From contig DUAN01000015.1 in the NCBI GenBank assembly GCA_012960845.1, positions 1-48,181 of the forward strand: 48,181 bases of DNA, written 5' to 3'. Shown one piece after another: positions 24,998-33,090 of this stretch (the first letter of the stretch is position 1; each line of letters starts with the position of its first letter). The notes beneath the pieces are model-generated. The model worked only from the letters and a program-made list of their open reading frames with translations, made no database searches and was not told where the DNA came from. Source of the DNA: Planctomycetota bacterium (GTDB taxonomy: Bacteria; Planctomycetota; UBA8108; UBA1146). The translations under genes were made by a program, and so were the position numbers.

Positions 24998-26626
24998 TTG
25001 AACTCGCAAGAAACTACAACTCGCCGACGAATCGGTATCTTTGGTTGGGGAGTGGTCGCTCCTGGCTGCCAGGATGTCGATCAATTCAGGGACAAACTTG
25101 CCGCTGGCGGCAGTTGGCTGCAGCCATTTCAGGACTTCGGTCCCAACAATTTCCTGGTGGGTGATCCCGAGTTCGATTTCGAGAAGTACCACCAGTGGAT
25201 CGAGGACCGCTTCCCGCCCCGTCGATTCACCCAGTTGCAGGCGAAGATGGGAAACCCGACCCTCTATGCGGTGGGTTCCTTCATCCAGGCTCTCGAACAA
25301 AATCCTGGCATCGAATCCGCATTGCAGGAGATGGGTAGCCGAGCCCACGTCTATGTCGGTACTGGCCTCGGAGACATTCCGACCATCTCGGAGATCGCCC
25401 TCAAGGCGGATCGTGCCCAGCGAGAGTGGGATGCGTTCTGGGCTGATCCGCAACGATGCCCCGCACGAGCGGCACACGATGCGGGAGACTCGCCAGCAGA
25501 GATTCGCGACCAGGTTCCACCGGCAATCGAGGATCTGGATGCAGCCCAGCAAGAAGAGGGACGACGCATCTGGAATCGATTCTGGGCGAGCCAATCATCG
25601 CAACTCGAATCCTATCTGTCCACCCTGCGAGAGATCGAGAACCTGAGCATCGAAGGAGAAGTCGAGACGGGGAAGTCCTCGGTACTGCGGGAGAAGATGA
25701 AACGATCTGCCCGGTTGCGAAAGGACTGGAGTGCTCCGATCGAGCCGTGGGCAGCAGTCAGTTCCAATGTGCTGTGGAACATCCACAGTGCTCCGGCAAC
25801 GCAGATCACCATGATGGGAAAGATCACCGGACCCTCCTTTGCCCCTGTGGCCGCCTGTTCCACCTTCAGTGTTTCATTGAAACTGGGAATCGATTCGATC
25901 CACAGTGGCGAGGCAGAAGCGGTAGTCATCGGAGCCACCGACCCGGCCCCCTGCTCCCTCACCGTGGGTGCCTTCAGTGCCGCCAAGGTACTCTCCAGCG
26001 ATGGAGAGGTTTCCAAGCCGTTGACCGGATTGCGCGGCACCCATGTCAGTGGAGGCTCCTGCGTATGGATCATCGGCGACCTCGAAAAGATGCGCGCACG
26101 AGGATTCGAACCGCTCGGGATGGAGCCGATCTCGGTCGGCCTGACATCCGATGCCGATCACATCATCACCCCGAGCGAGGAGGGACCGCAGGAAGCGATC
26201 CGCAGCGCCATGGCCGCTGCCGGAGCCGAGCCCTCCGAGATCTCCACCTGGGATCTGCACTGCACCGCCACTCCCGGTGATTTCCTCGAGGTGGAGAATA
26301 CCCGCAAGTTACTCCCTGAATCGGTTCTGATGACAGCACGCAAGGGGACCTTTGGTCACGGCATGGGTACCTGTGGCGGCTGGGAATTGACCGCCCAGAT
26401 GTTTTCCGCCGAGCAAAACAGCGTTCCCCCCACCGCATTGACCGGGCCAGAATTGAACCCCGAGATCTCTCGCATCCACGACAACTTCGTCGGGGAGACT
26501 GCAGCCCCTCTGCCCGAGGGATTCGCAGGAAAACTCTCGATGGGAGTGGGCGGCATCAATGCCTGCGTCATCTCACGACCCTGGAGTCCAGAGGATCTCG
26601 CCACCGACCCTGAAGCCGGCTGCTGA
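24998..26626 (+). CDS. Beta-ketoacyl-synthase-like protein
   Basis: 542 residues from TTG 24998. The thiolase-fold triad is present: Cys 287 in PVAACSTFSVSL, His 421 in LHCTATPGD and His 454 in TFGHGMGTCGG, as expected for a condensing ketosynthase. An insertion of about 80 residues between strand elements (about 137-220, rich in Trp, Arg and Glu) is not found in FabF. The gene has no acyl carrier protein or other fatty-acid or polyketide gene beside it, so it may serve an unusual lipid pathway. The frame is open upstream to 24857, overlapping pdxT. I chose TTG 24998 because GGAAAGAGG sits six bases upstream and the KAS domain (GIFGWGVVAPG) starts shortly after; ATG 24938 is an alternative. 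Confidence 0.82.
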   Translation: MNSQETTTRRRIGIFGWGVVAPGCQDVDQFRDKLAAGGSWLQPFQDFGPNNFLVGDPEFDFEKYHQWIEDRFPPRRFTQLQAKMGNPTLYAVGSFIQALEQNPGIESALQEMGSRAHVYVGTGLGDIPTISEIALKADRAQREWDAFWADPQRCPARAAHDAGDSPAEIRDQVPPAIEDLDAAQQEEGRRIWNRFWASQSSQLESYLSTLREIENLSIEGEVETGKSSVLREKMKRSARLRKDWSAPIEPWAAVSSNVLWNIHSAPATQITMMGKITGPSFAPVAACSTFSVSLKLGIDSIHSGEAEAVVIGATDPAPCSLTVGAFSAAKVLSSDGEVSKPLTGLRGTHVSGGSCVWIIGDLEKMRARGFEPLGMEPISVGLTSDADHIITPSEEGPQEAIRSAMAAAGAEPSEISTWDLHCTATPGDFLEVENTRKLLPESVLMTARKGTFGHGMGTCGGWELTAQMFSAEQNSVPPTALTGPELNPEISRIHDNFVGETAAPLPEGFAGKLSMGVGGINACVISRPWSPEDLATDPEAGC

Positions 26627-26630
26627 TGGT

Positions 26631-26969
26631 TCAGTGCCAGCCCCGGTGAGGAATCGAGTGGCCCTCGAACCACTTCCGCACCCCGTCGACATGATCGCCC
26701 TGCAGTTCGATGGTGTTTTGTTTGCAGGTACCGCCACTGGCCAGACGCTTCTTCAGGTCTCGCAGTAACGCCTTCACATCCTTCTCGACCAGCGGGATCT
26801 CATCGACCACCGTGACCGTCTTGCCACGACGCTTCTCGATGCGGATCCTCGCTGGCCCGGTCGGCACCGCTGAGGGGCTTGCCGCGGAGCAGCGGCAGTG
26901 CCCTGGCAATTGCCCACAGCCGCCACAGGGGGAATTTCCATCCGACCGCCACACCACCTTGCGAGACAT
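26631..26969 (-). CDS. SUI1/YciH-family translation factor with Cys-rich N-terminus
   Basis: 112 residues. The C-terminal part, from IRIEKRRGKTVTVV through LKKRLASGGTCK to DHVDGVRKWFEG, is the SUI1/eIF1 fold of bacterial YciH proteins. These bind the small ribosomal subunit and influence start-codon selection. The N-terminus carries C15, C18, C25 and C27 (PCGGCGQLPGHCRC), a possible small zinc knuckle. ATG 26969 follows a G-rich ribosome site (GGGGAG). That G run is nine bases long and the frame upstream reads as protein in a shifted frame, so a longer product after an indel in the run cannot be excluded. Confidence 0.85.
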   Translation of the reverse strand: MSRKVVWRSDGNSPCGGCGQLPGHCRCSAASPSAVPTGPARIRIEKRRGKTVTVVDEIPLVEKDVKALLRDLKKRLASGGTCKQNTIELQGDHVDGVRKWFEGHSIPHRGWH

Positions 26970-27270
26970 CTTGAACTCCCCCCCCCGCCCCGAACCGTTC
27001 CTTCAGTGGACCATCTTGCGCCGACAACCGTCGATCGCACCCACCGCAGGCTGCGGTGGCCAGATCATCGGCGAGATGGGCCTCGAGGTCACCCCCTTCA
27101 GCCCGAGAAATGGCCTGAAGCGCCACTCCAGCGCTCTCCATCTTCTTCCAGATCCACTCTCCATCGGGTATTCTGACCCCTTCAAGAAGGCTCCCCCGAT
27201 CGGAAGTCTTCCTCCACCACGACCCAAACCCCGGAGCACCGATGGTGGCTCCGCTGCAAGGAGTCTTTCG
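26970..27270. other. Divergent spacer with a possible small minus-strand reading frame
   Basis: 301 bases between the SUI1-like gene (minus) and the thioredoxin-like gene (plus). A minus-strand frame from ATG 27141 reads like protein, with LQAISRAEGGDLEAHLADD and a C-G-G-C pair (TAACGGCDRRL), up to the nine-C run at 26978-26986. It could be the true N-terminus of the SUI1-like gene in a frame shifted by one base. I see no clear promoter hexamers or RNA. Confidence 0.35.
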
Positions 27271-28227
27271 ATGTCGATGATTTTTCTGACGGCTTTCCTG
27301 GCCTGCTCTCCGCTGGCCATCGGTGACGAACCGGAAACTCCGGCGGTCGAGGTTGGCCTCCCCTGGGTGATGGATATCGATGCCGCCAAGGAGATGGCAC
27401 ACAAAGAGGGTAAGGACATCCTCATCAACTTCACCGGCAGTGACTGGTGTGGCTGGTGCAAGAAACTCGATGGCGAGGTGTTCTCACTGCCGGCTTTCCA
27501 CGAAACCGCTGGAAAGCAGTACATCTACCTGTACCTCGACTTCCCGCGCAGTGAAGAGGCGAAGGCCAAGGTCGTGGATGAGGCGCTCAATGGCAAGAGC
27601 CGCGACGAGATGGGAGTGGACGGATTCCCCACCATCATCCTCGCCGACCACCAGATGCGCCCCTATGCCAAGACCGGATATCAGCCGGGCGGGCCAGAAA
27701 AATACCTCGAGCACATCGTCGAACTGCGTGCCAAGGGCGACAAGATCAAGGCGTTGCTCGCCACCGAAGATGAGGCTCAACAGGGCGAAATGCTTCCTGC
27801 AGCTTTCGACGTGATGGCAGACCAGGGTCTGCTCGGGTTTCCCGCCTTCGGAAAGTACCTCGAGATGGCGGAAAAGTCCGACAACCCCGAGTTGGTCAAG
27901 AGGGCCGCTTCCCATCGTGCTCGTGGACAGCTGTTGAAGTTGCTCAATACCCAGGAACCGGACTTCCCGACACTGGTGCAGTTCCTCAAGGACAATTCAG
28001 AGATGGACGGCCCCGAGGTGCTCAATGCACTCTGGTTCTGCCAGGGCTGGCTGGCTGAGCAGGGAGACAAGGATGGGGCCAAACTGTTCCTCAGCCGGAT
28101 GTTGAATAGCCCGCTGGTCAAGGACAACGATCGCGGTCGCAAGATGATCGAAGATGCTCTCCATGGGATCGATCATGATGCGACGGACGGTCACGATCAC
28201 GACGGCGACGGAATACCCGATCACTAG
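27271..28227 (+). CDS. Secreted thioredoxin-like protein (CGWC) with calcium-loop-like tail
   Basis: 318 residues. A short signal peptide (MSMIFLTAFLACSPLAIG) is followed by a thioredoxin-fold domain with active site C60-G-W-C63 in NFTGSDWCGWCKKL and the cis-proline in VDGFPTIIL. The CGWC site and preceding sequence resemble thioredoxin-like_7/DUF255-type thiol proteins of Bacteroidetes and planctomycetes. Residues 150-300 are helical and may form repeats. The tail reads DHDGDGIPD, like a single calcium loop. ATG 27271 has an excellent AAGGAG seven bases upstream; the frame is open further upstream but lacks a signal. A strong intrinsic terminator follows the stop. Likely a periplasmic disulfide reductase or isomerase. 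Confidence 0.85.
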   Translation: MSMIFLTAFLACSPLAIGDEPETPAVEVGLPWVMDIDAAKEMAHKEGKDILINFTGSDWCGWCKKLDGEVFSLPAFHETAGKQYIYLYLDFPRSEEAKAKVVDEALNGKSRDEMGVDGFPTIILADHQMRPYAKTGYQPGGPEKYLEHIVELRAKGDKIKALLATEDEAQQGEMLPAAFDVMADQGLLGFPAFGKYLEMAEKSDNPELVKRAASHRARGQLLKLLNTQEPDFPTLVQFLKDNSEMDGPEVLNALWFCQGWLAEQGDKDGAKLFLSRMLNSPLVKDNDRGRKMIEDALHGIDHDATDGHDHDGDGIPDH

Positions 28228-28260
28228 AGTCGCTTGACGCCAAAGTTCGAGAATCTATCA

Positions 28261-28299
28261 AAAGGTGGCCGGGTCGGGATCGACCCGGCCACCTTTTTT
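28261..28299 (+). terminator. Intrinsic terminator after the thioredoxin-like gene
   Basis: Perfect 16-bp stem (28261-28276 with 28281-28296) with a GGAT loop and a T run at 28294-28299. The arms are AAAGGTGGCCGGGTCG and its exact complement. It lies 33 bases after the stop and before the next start, so the two plus-strand genes are probably separate units. The A-rich left edge may let it act on the minus strand too. Confidence 0.95.
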
Positions 28300-28374
28300 A
28301 TCGGTTCGATTCCCCTTCCAGGCCGCATCGATTCGATCCGATCGGTGCAGTTCTCCCCAAGCACTCGGGAGGCT

Positions 28375-30234
28375 ATGATCTCGGCGACGGAGGACAGTTT
28401 GGCCAGAACGGGTAAACCACGTGAGGGATGCGAGGGATTCAGAAGGCCTGCTTCTCGATTCCCTGGCCGATCGGGTCGCCGTCGAGCGATCGCGCTCGGT
28501 GCCGTCCACCTGCTCATCGGACTTCATCTGCTCCACTGGGTCGTCACCGGTACCACCCTCTCCCCGGTCGAGCCATCCGAGTCGATGTACACCCTCGAGA
28601 ATGGCCAGGTGAATGCGGGATTCATCTTTTTCATCGTGGCGATCCTCTCCACGGCTCTCCTGGGAAGATGGTTCTGTGGCTGGGCTTGCCACATGGTGGC
28701 TCTACAGGATCTCTGCGGCTGGATGATGAGAAAGATCGGCATTCGCCCGCAGCCGTTTCGTTCTCGACTGCTTGGCTGGGTGCCGTTTCTGCTCGCCTTC
28801 TACATGTTCCTGTGGCCCACCCTGAAGCGGTGGAGTCTGCCCTGGTTCGAGGGTCAGTTCGCATCGGTGGCGAGTTGGATCGATCCCGTTCGCCCGTGGG
28901 TTGGATTCACCGATCACCTGATGGTCGCCGATTTCTGGACCACCTTCCCCTCCTGGTGGATCGCCATCCCGTTCTTCCTGGTGTGTGGCTTCGCCACCGT
29001 CTACCTGCTCGGATCCAAGGGGTTCTGCAGTTACGGATGTCCCTATGGTGCCTTCTTCTCGGTGGCGGATCGGATCTCTCCGATGGCCATCGTCGCCAAC
29101 ATGGATGCGTGTGAATCGTGCGGACTGTGCACCGCCAACTGCTCGTCCAATGTTCAGATCTCTCGGGAGATCAAGATTCACTCCCAGGTGATCGATCCGG
29201 GCTGCATGAAGTGTCTCGATTGCGTCGATGTGTGCCCCAATGGAGTGCTCTCCTTCGGGAAGGGCGCCTGGAATCCTCTGGCCAAAGCCATCGCGCCGAC
29301 CCGCAATACGCACCTTTCACTGCAGGGAGAGGTGAGCCTCGCCATCCTCTGTGCACTGATCTGGTTCAGCTGGCGCGGAGTCTACGATCAGATCCCGATG
29401 CTGATGGCGACCGGGATCGCCATCAGCGTCTCGTTCCTGATCTGGAAGAGTCTTCAATTACTGCGCCTCGAGGAAGTTTCACTTCAAGGGCAACGATTGC
29501 GACGAGCGGGCGCCATCACCACACCAGGTTTGATCCTGCTGGCGATCACCATCTCGAGCATCCTGCTGACCTTGTCGGCGGGCCACACTCGCTGGAATGA
29601 ATTCCAGGCCAACCGGCACTTCAACGAAGCCCAGGTCAATCTGGATCAGGTGTTGATTCCAGGCCAGCCGCCCATCTCACCGCAGTTGAAGGAGTCGGCA
29701 GCTCTAGCAGTGCAGCATCTGCAGCGCTGCCGCCATTTCTCGCGCGGTGGCTTCGCCCTGCTGGAACCACCAGGGACCATCCTCGAAGAAAAATTGGGCT
29801 ACATGAGTGCGGTCAGTGGTGACCTCATCGGTGCAAGTTCGTGGTGGGGACTGGCACTGGAGGAAAAGAGCAGCGATGACCTGCTGGTTCGCTACGGTCA
29901 ACTCGTGGAGTTGCAAGAGGGGCCACAGGCACTGGCCCGGTGGCTCGACAGTCAGCGAGAACGACTCGGGAACCGTCTCACACTGGTCAATTTGAGAGGT
30001 GACCTGGCCCGCCGTCAGGCCCTCTCAGCATTTCAAGGAGGACAGGCGGAAGCGGCGGCACGTCACCTGCAGGCGTTGATCGGCTGGATCGGCGAGGAAC
30101 CGGAATTGCTGCGAAACATCGCCGATCTGCTCGACCAGGCCGGGGTCTCCGAGGAAGCGACCTCATTTCGCCAGCGTGCCCAGCTCAGCGAACAGAACTC
30201 ACCGCCCCCGGCGGACGCTACCGATCGTCGCTAG
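28375..30234 (+). CDS. NapH/CcoG-like polytopic 4Fe-4S membrane protein with C-terminal repeat domain
   Basis: 619 residues. Several membrane helices (about 30-50, 75-95, 130-150, 180-215) carry the paired motifs RWFCGWACHMV and FCSYGCPYGAFFS found in NapH, NosR and CcoG. Two ferredoxin sites follow: CESCGLCTANC and CMKCLDCVDVCPNG. Two more helices come next, then about 200 soluble residues with a TPR-like helical pattern (RHFNEAQVNLDQ; EELLRNIADLLDQAGV). The likely role is moving electrons from the quinone pool or a cytoplasmic donor across the membrane. The start is uncertain: ATG 28375 has GGGAGG very close, while TTG 28399 has GGAGGA at a better distance. Its last 17 bases overlap the end of the convergent ABC ATPase gene. 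Confidence 0.8.
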   Translation: MISATEDSLARTGKPREGCEGFRRPASRFPGRSGRRRAIALGAVHLLIGLHLLHWVVTGTTLSPVEPSESMYTLENGQVNAGFIFFIVAILSTALLGRWFCGWACHMVALQDLCGWMMRKIGIRPQPFRSRLLGWVPFLLAFYMFLWPTLKRWSLPWFEGQFASVASWIDPVRPWVGFTDHLMVADFWTTFPSWWIAIPFFLVCGFATVYLLGSKGFCSYGCPYGAFFSVADRISPMAIVANMDACESCGLCTANCSSNVQISREIKIHSQVIDPGCMKCLDCVDVCPNGVLSFGKGAWNPLAKAIAPTRNTHLSLQGEVSLAILCALIWFSWRGVYDQIPMLMATGIAISVSFLIWKSLQLLRLEEVSLQGQRLRRAGAITTPGLILLAITISSILLTLSAGHTRWNEFQANRHFNEAQVNLDQVLIPGQPPISPQLKESAALAVQHLQRCRHFSRGGFALLEPPGTILEEKLGYMSAVSGDLIGASSWWGLALEEKSSDDLLVRYGQLVELQEGPQALARWLDSQRERLGNRLTLVNLRGDLARRQALSAFQGGQAEAAARHLQALIGWIGEEPELLRNIADLLDQAGVSEEATSFRQRAQLSEQNSPPPADATDRR

Positions 30235-31276
30235 TTTCTGCTGCTGCCGGAGCGTCGGACTCATCTAGATCATCTTCAGCGAGATCATCTTCAGCGAGAT
30301 CATCTTCAGCGAGATCATCGAGCGGCGCCGCTGCCTGCTCCGACTCTCCGGTGAGCCTCAGATACGCTTCTTCGAGGCTCGCCCCTTCTCTGAACTGGTG
30401 AGGTGGGACCCCCAGTTTCAACAAACGATGCAGTAGCTGACCCAGCGCCTCATCGAGACCCCGCTTTGCACTGGCATCGAGGTCCACCGTCAACTGAACC
30501 CCATCTTGGTGGACAGCACGAACCCGTTCTTCATCGAGGATCTGTTGCAGCTCCCCGGGCAAAATCTCACGACCGAGGCGTAGTTCAATTCTGCGGGCGG
30601 AACCGGTCACCTCATCGATCGTACCGCTCGCGACCATCTTTCCATCGACGAGCACCGCCACCTCGTCGACCAAGTCCTGCAACTCCAGCAAATTGTGAGA
30701 TGAGACGATGACCAGTGCGGTCCGTGCGAGGTTTCGAATCAGTTGACGGACCTGCTTCGCATTGGCGGGATCGAGTCCTGCGGTCGGTTCATCGAGTAGA
30801 ATCAGTTCTGGTGACCCGAGGATCGCCTGGGCCACACCAAGCCTCTTCCCCATCCCATGAGAAAGTACCGCCGCACCTCGATCCAGTTGGTCGGCGAGCC
30901 CGACACTCTCGAGTGCTGCAACCACCTCCTGGCGAGCGGTCGTGCCGGTCACTCCATCGAGCGATCGTAGAAACAGCATCTGATCGACGATCGAGACATC
31001 GCGGGCGAAGATGGCATCCTGGGGCATCACGGCGACCCGGCTGACCAGCGATCGAGATCCCGGGGCGGCACCTCCCAGCACTTCAATCTTGCCACCTTGC
31101 ACTCGGAGAAACCCGGCGATCAGTGAGAAGAGGGTGGTCTTGCCGGCACCGTTGGGACCGACCAGCCCCACCACACCGAGCTGGTCGAGATTCCAGTCGA
31201 TGCGATCGATCGCCACCTTGTCGCCAAAGCGATGGCTCAACTGCTCGATCTTCAGTAGCGAGGGGGAATCGATCAC
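30218..31276 (-). CDS. ABC transporter ATP-binding protein with DDLAE tail
   Basis: 352 residues from GTG 31276. Walker A is GPNGAGKTT, the signature is LSHGMGKRLGVAQ (variant of LSGGQ), Walker B is LILLDEP and the switch His lies in VIVSSHNLLE. The architecture fits ABC-2 type exporters (CcmA/NosF class) and matches the permease gene directly upstream; GTGA overlaps the permease stop. The C-terminal regulatory region ends in four acidic repeats, D-D-L-A-E, encoded by a 15-base tandem repeat. It is the last gene of the operon started by the DtxR-type regulator. The substrate is unknown; the iron context is suggestive only. The 3' end overlaps the convergent FeS membrane protein gene by 17 bases. 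Confidence 0.9.
   Translation of the reverse strand: MIDSPSLLKIEQLSHRFGDKVAIDRIDWNLDQLGVVGLVGPNGAGKTTLFSLIAGFLRVQGGKIEVLGGAAPGSRSLVSRVAVMPQDAIFARDVSIVDQMLFLRSLDGVTGTTARQEVVAALESVGLADQLDRGAAVLSHGMGKRLGVAQAILGSPELILLDEPTAGLDPANAKQVRQLIRNLARTALVIVSSHNLLELQDLVDEVAVLVDGKMVASGTIDEVTGSARRIELRLGREILPGELQQILDEERVRAVHQDGVQLTVDLDASAKRGLDEALGQLLHRLLKLGVPPHQFREGASLEEAYLRLTGESEQAAAPLDDLAEDDLAEDDLAEDDLDESDAPAAAETSDDR
30269..30319 (-). repeat. 15-bp tandem repeat coding the DDLAE tail
   Basis: Three identical 15-base units (ATCATCTTCAGCGAG at 30269-30283, 30284-30298, 30299-30313) plus a partial fourth, inside the 3' end of the ABC ATPase gene. In-frame expansion or contraction would lengthen or shorten an acidic tail without disturbing the ATPase. 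Confidence 0.95.
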
Positions 31277-32178
31277 AGGTCTGCCCTCCGAAGTCGAAGC
31301 ACTGCGATGACGGTGAAGATCAAACCATGCCCCAGGCAATAGAGCACTGTCTTCACCACCACGGTTCCGTCAGGTGAGAGCAAGTGATGGGCATATCCCC
31401 AGGGCAATAGATAAAGCAGATTGCCGAGTGGTTCCCACGCTTCCCTGGAACTGAAGGCGATCAACGGCACCGTCAGGATGAAGCCGACCGATCCCATCAA
31501 TGCGACCATCGGTGAGCGAAAAATGGTGCTACAGAGCACTCCCAGGGCGACATAGGGAACAGCCAAGACCACCAGAGCCGCCAGAGTCTGCAACCCCCAT
31601 GCGATCAAGGCACCCCAACCATCGAGCGGCAAGACGATTCCCAGATACATGACGATCGCCCCCTGCAAGCAAGTGATCACGGTCCAGGAGAGGATCAGTG
31701 CCCCCAACAGCCGACCCAGTAACAGGGATGTTCGGGTAGTTCTGGGCAACAGGTAGCGGATCGAATGATGCTGAACATCGCCGGCGATGCACGCAAAGGA
31801 GCCCAGTTGCAACAAAACTGGCAGCAGCAGCCCCAGCAACAGCACCGTCAATGACAGCAGTACCGGATGATCCAGCACCAGGTACCGGCCCCACATCGCC
31901 AGTTCGACCAGTTCTTCCGTCTCGATTTGTTCAATGAGGGTACTGAATTTCCCGGGCTGAAGTGTCACCACCGCGAGAATGGTGCCCACCCCCTGAGCTG
32001 CATTCTCCTTGTACTCTTTCGCTGTGATGATCTCCGACTCGATGGGGAAGAACACCAGACTGGCACATCCCAGCCCCACCATCACCGTAAGAACGATGAA
32101 GGCGACTCCCGATCCTGAACGAAGCGAATGGGAGAGGAAGTTCCTCGCATGGAGCAGAATCTGCCATCGGCCAGTCAT
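31273..32178 (-). CDS. ABC-2 type permease
   Basis: 301 residues with about six membrane helices: one near 20-45, then a 60-residue extracytoplasmic loop with charged residues (IITAKEYKENAAQ), then helices near 105, 160, 190, 230 and 275. The pattern resembles NosY/ABC-2 permeases. ATG 32178 overlaps the previous stop by ATGA, and its own stop overlaps the ATPase GTG by 4 nt. The reading frame is open upstream, but only this start gives the usual cytoplasmic N-terminus (MTGRWQILLHARNFL). It acts with the downstream ATPase, probably as a heteromeric exporter together with the small membrane protein encoded just before. Confidence 0.85.
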   Translation of the reverse strand: MTGRWQILLHARNFLSHSLRSGSGVAFIVLTVMVGLGCASLVFFPIESEIITAKEYKENAAQGVGTILAVVTLQPGKFSTLIEQIETEELVELAMWGRYLVLDHPVLLSLTVLLLGLLLPVLLQLGSFACIAGDVQHHSIRYLLPRTTRTSLLLGRLLGALILSWTVITCLQGAIVMYLGIVLPLDGWGALIAWGLQTLAALVVLAVPYVALGVLCSTIFRSPMVALMGSVGFILTVPLIAFSSREAWEPLGNLLYLLPWGYAHHLLSPDGTVVVKTVLYCLGHGLIFTVIAVLRLRRADL

Positions 32179-32651
32179 CGAAGCCTCAGATCCTTGCGGA
32201 AAATTCCATGGACCATGATGAGCAGGAACAGGGGATAGAACATCTGACGCACCAGATCCATACCCACTCCTCTCAGTTGATCCAACGGCAACACCTGTAC
32301 GGCCAGCCAGGATACCGAAGCCATCCCCACTGCAGCCAGGGTCGAACCCCACTTTCCAGCCCAGTGATTTCGTTTCAACAGGCCCCACACCGATACCGCG
32401 AGCAACAAGGCGACCACCAGTCCCAGAATGCCGAGCAGTTCCATTTGCTGAGGATCCACATCGGCTTCGATCAACGATTCCAAATTCCTGCGGCTCCAGC
32501 GATCCGCGGTGGCTTCAGGGTCGTCCAGATGAGCGCGGAGGCGGTAGGAGGAGAGGATGCGCTGCAGTCCCGGAAAAGCGCAGGAGATGGCAAAGAATCC
32601 GTTCAGAGCGGCTAATGCGGTCAACCCGCCAGGACGATCACTGATCGCCAA
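32175..32651 (-). CDS. Small polytopic membrane protein of the ABC operon
   Basis: 158 residues from TTG 32651. Three or four hydrophobic segments (TALAALNGFFAISCAFPG, ELLGILGLVVALLLAVSVWG, GSTLAAVGMASVSWLAVQVL, QMFYPLFLLIMVHGIF) flank one soluble loop with paired charges (HLDDPEATADRWSRR). I do not recognise the family. It lies between the ferritin-like and permease genes, with ATGA overlap to the permease, so it may be an accessory transport subunit. TTG 32651 is chosen because GGTGGAGG sits six to seven bases upstream and it overlaps the end of the ferritin-like gene by 14 bases; no in-frame ATG is suitable. Confidence 0.68.
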   Translation of the reverse strand: MAISDRPGGLTALAALNGFFAISCAFPGLQRILSSYRLRAHLDDPEATADRWSRRNLESLIEADVDPQQMELLGILGLVVALLLAVSVWGLLKRNHWAGKWGSTLAAVGMASVSWLAVQVLPLDQLRGVGMDLVRQMFYPLFLLIMVHGIFRKDLRLR

Positions 32652-33090
32652 CAGGAGCCTCCACCAGCAGCATCTGTAGTTGAGCGACATGCTCCGATTC
32701 GACAGCCACCTGCTGTCGGGCAAACTCCTCCAGCACCACATCCCCACTACCGTCGACATGGTCGAGCAGGTCACGGTAACCATCGAGCGCTGCCTGTTCA
32801 AAGATCAGCGCCTCTGCAATCGCCTGCGGGCCAGAATATCGCCGTCCATCGAGATCCAGTTGGATTCTTGGAGTCGGATTGCCACCGAGTTGAAGGATCT
32901 TTTCGCTGACCTGTTGAGCGTGCTCGATGGTCTCATCGTGATTCTCTTGCAAGACCTTTTGAACGATCAATCGATCGATCCCTTGCACCATCGAACTGAG
33001 GTGCAAGTAACGGATCGCGGCCTCCAGTTCCTCGGCGAGCAAGGCATTGAGTTTTTCAATCGCTTCGGTGCGAGAGATGAATCGGGTCAT
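32638..33090 (-). CDS. Bacterioferritin/ferritin-like diiron protein
   Basis: 150 residues forming a four-helix bundle. Diiron ligands are suggested by E-E-L-E-A-A-I-R-Y (helix A), E-N-H-D-E-T-I-E-H (helix B), E-Q-A-A-L-D-G-Y (helix C) and E-S-E-H-V (helix D). The spacing fits bacterioferritin-type or related ferritin-like proteins that oxidise and store iron. It is shorter than E. coli Bfr (158) but otherwise complete. The heme-binding Met cannot be assigned with confidence. It overlaps the DtxR-type regulator by ATGA, so iron storage is expressed with the sensor. Dps is less likely, since the E-x-x-H pairs are in four separate helices. Confidence 0.82.
   Translation of the reverse strand: MTRFISRTEAIEKLNALLAEELEAAIRYLHLSSMVQGIDRLIVQKVLQENHDETIEHAQQVSEKILQLGGNPTPRIQLDLDGRRYSGPQAIAEALIFEQAALDGYRDLLDHVDGSGDVVLEEFARQQVAVESEHVAQLQMLLVEAPVGDQ

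Noticed and set aside
26710-27270. Upstream extension of the thioredoxin-like gene
   Set aside because: The extension crosses the SUI1-like gene antisense; ATG 27271 has an AAGGAG and starts a signal peptide.
28234-28374. Start of the NapH-like gene before the terminator
   Set aside because: It would put a perfect 16-bp terminator hairpin inside the coding sequence; later starts have ribosome sites.
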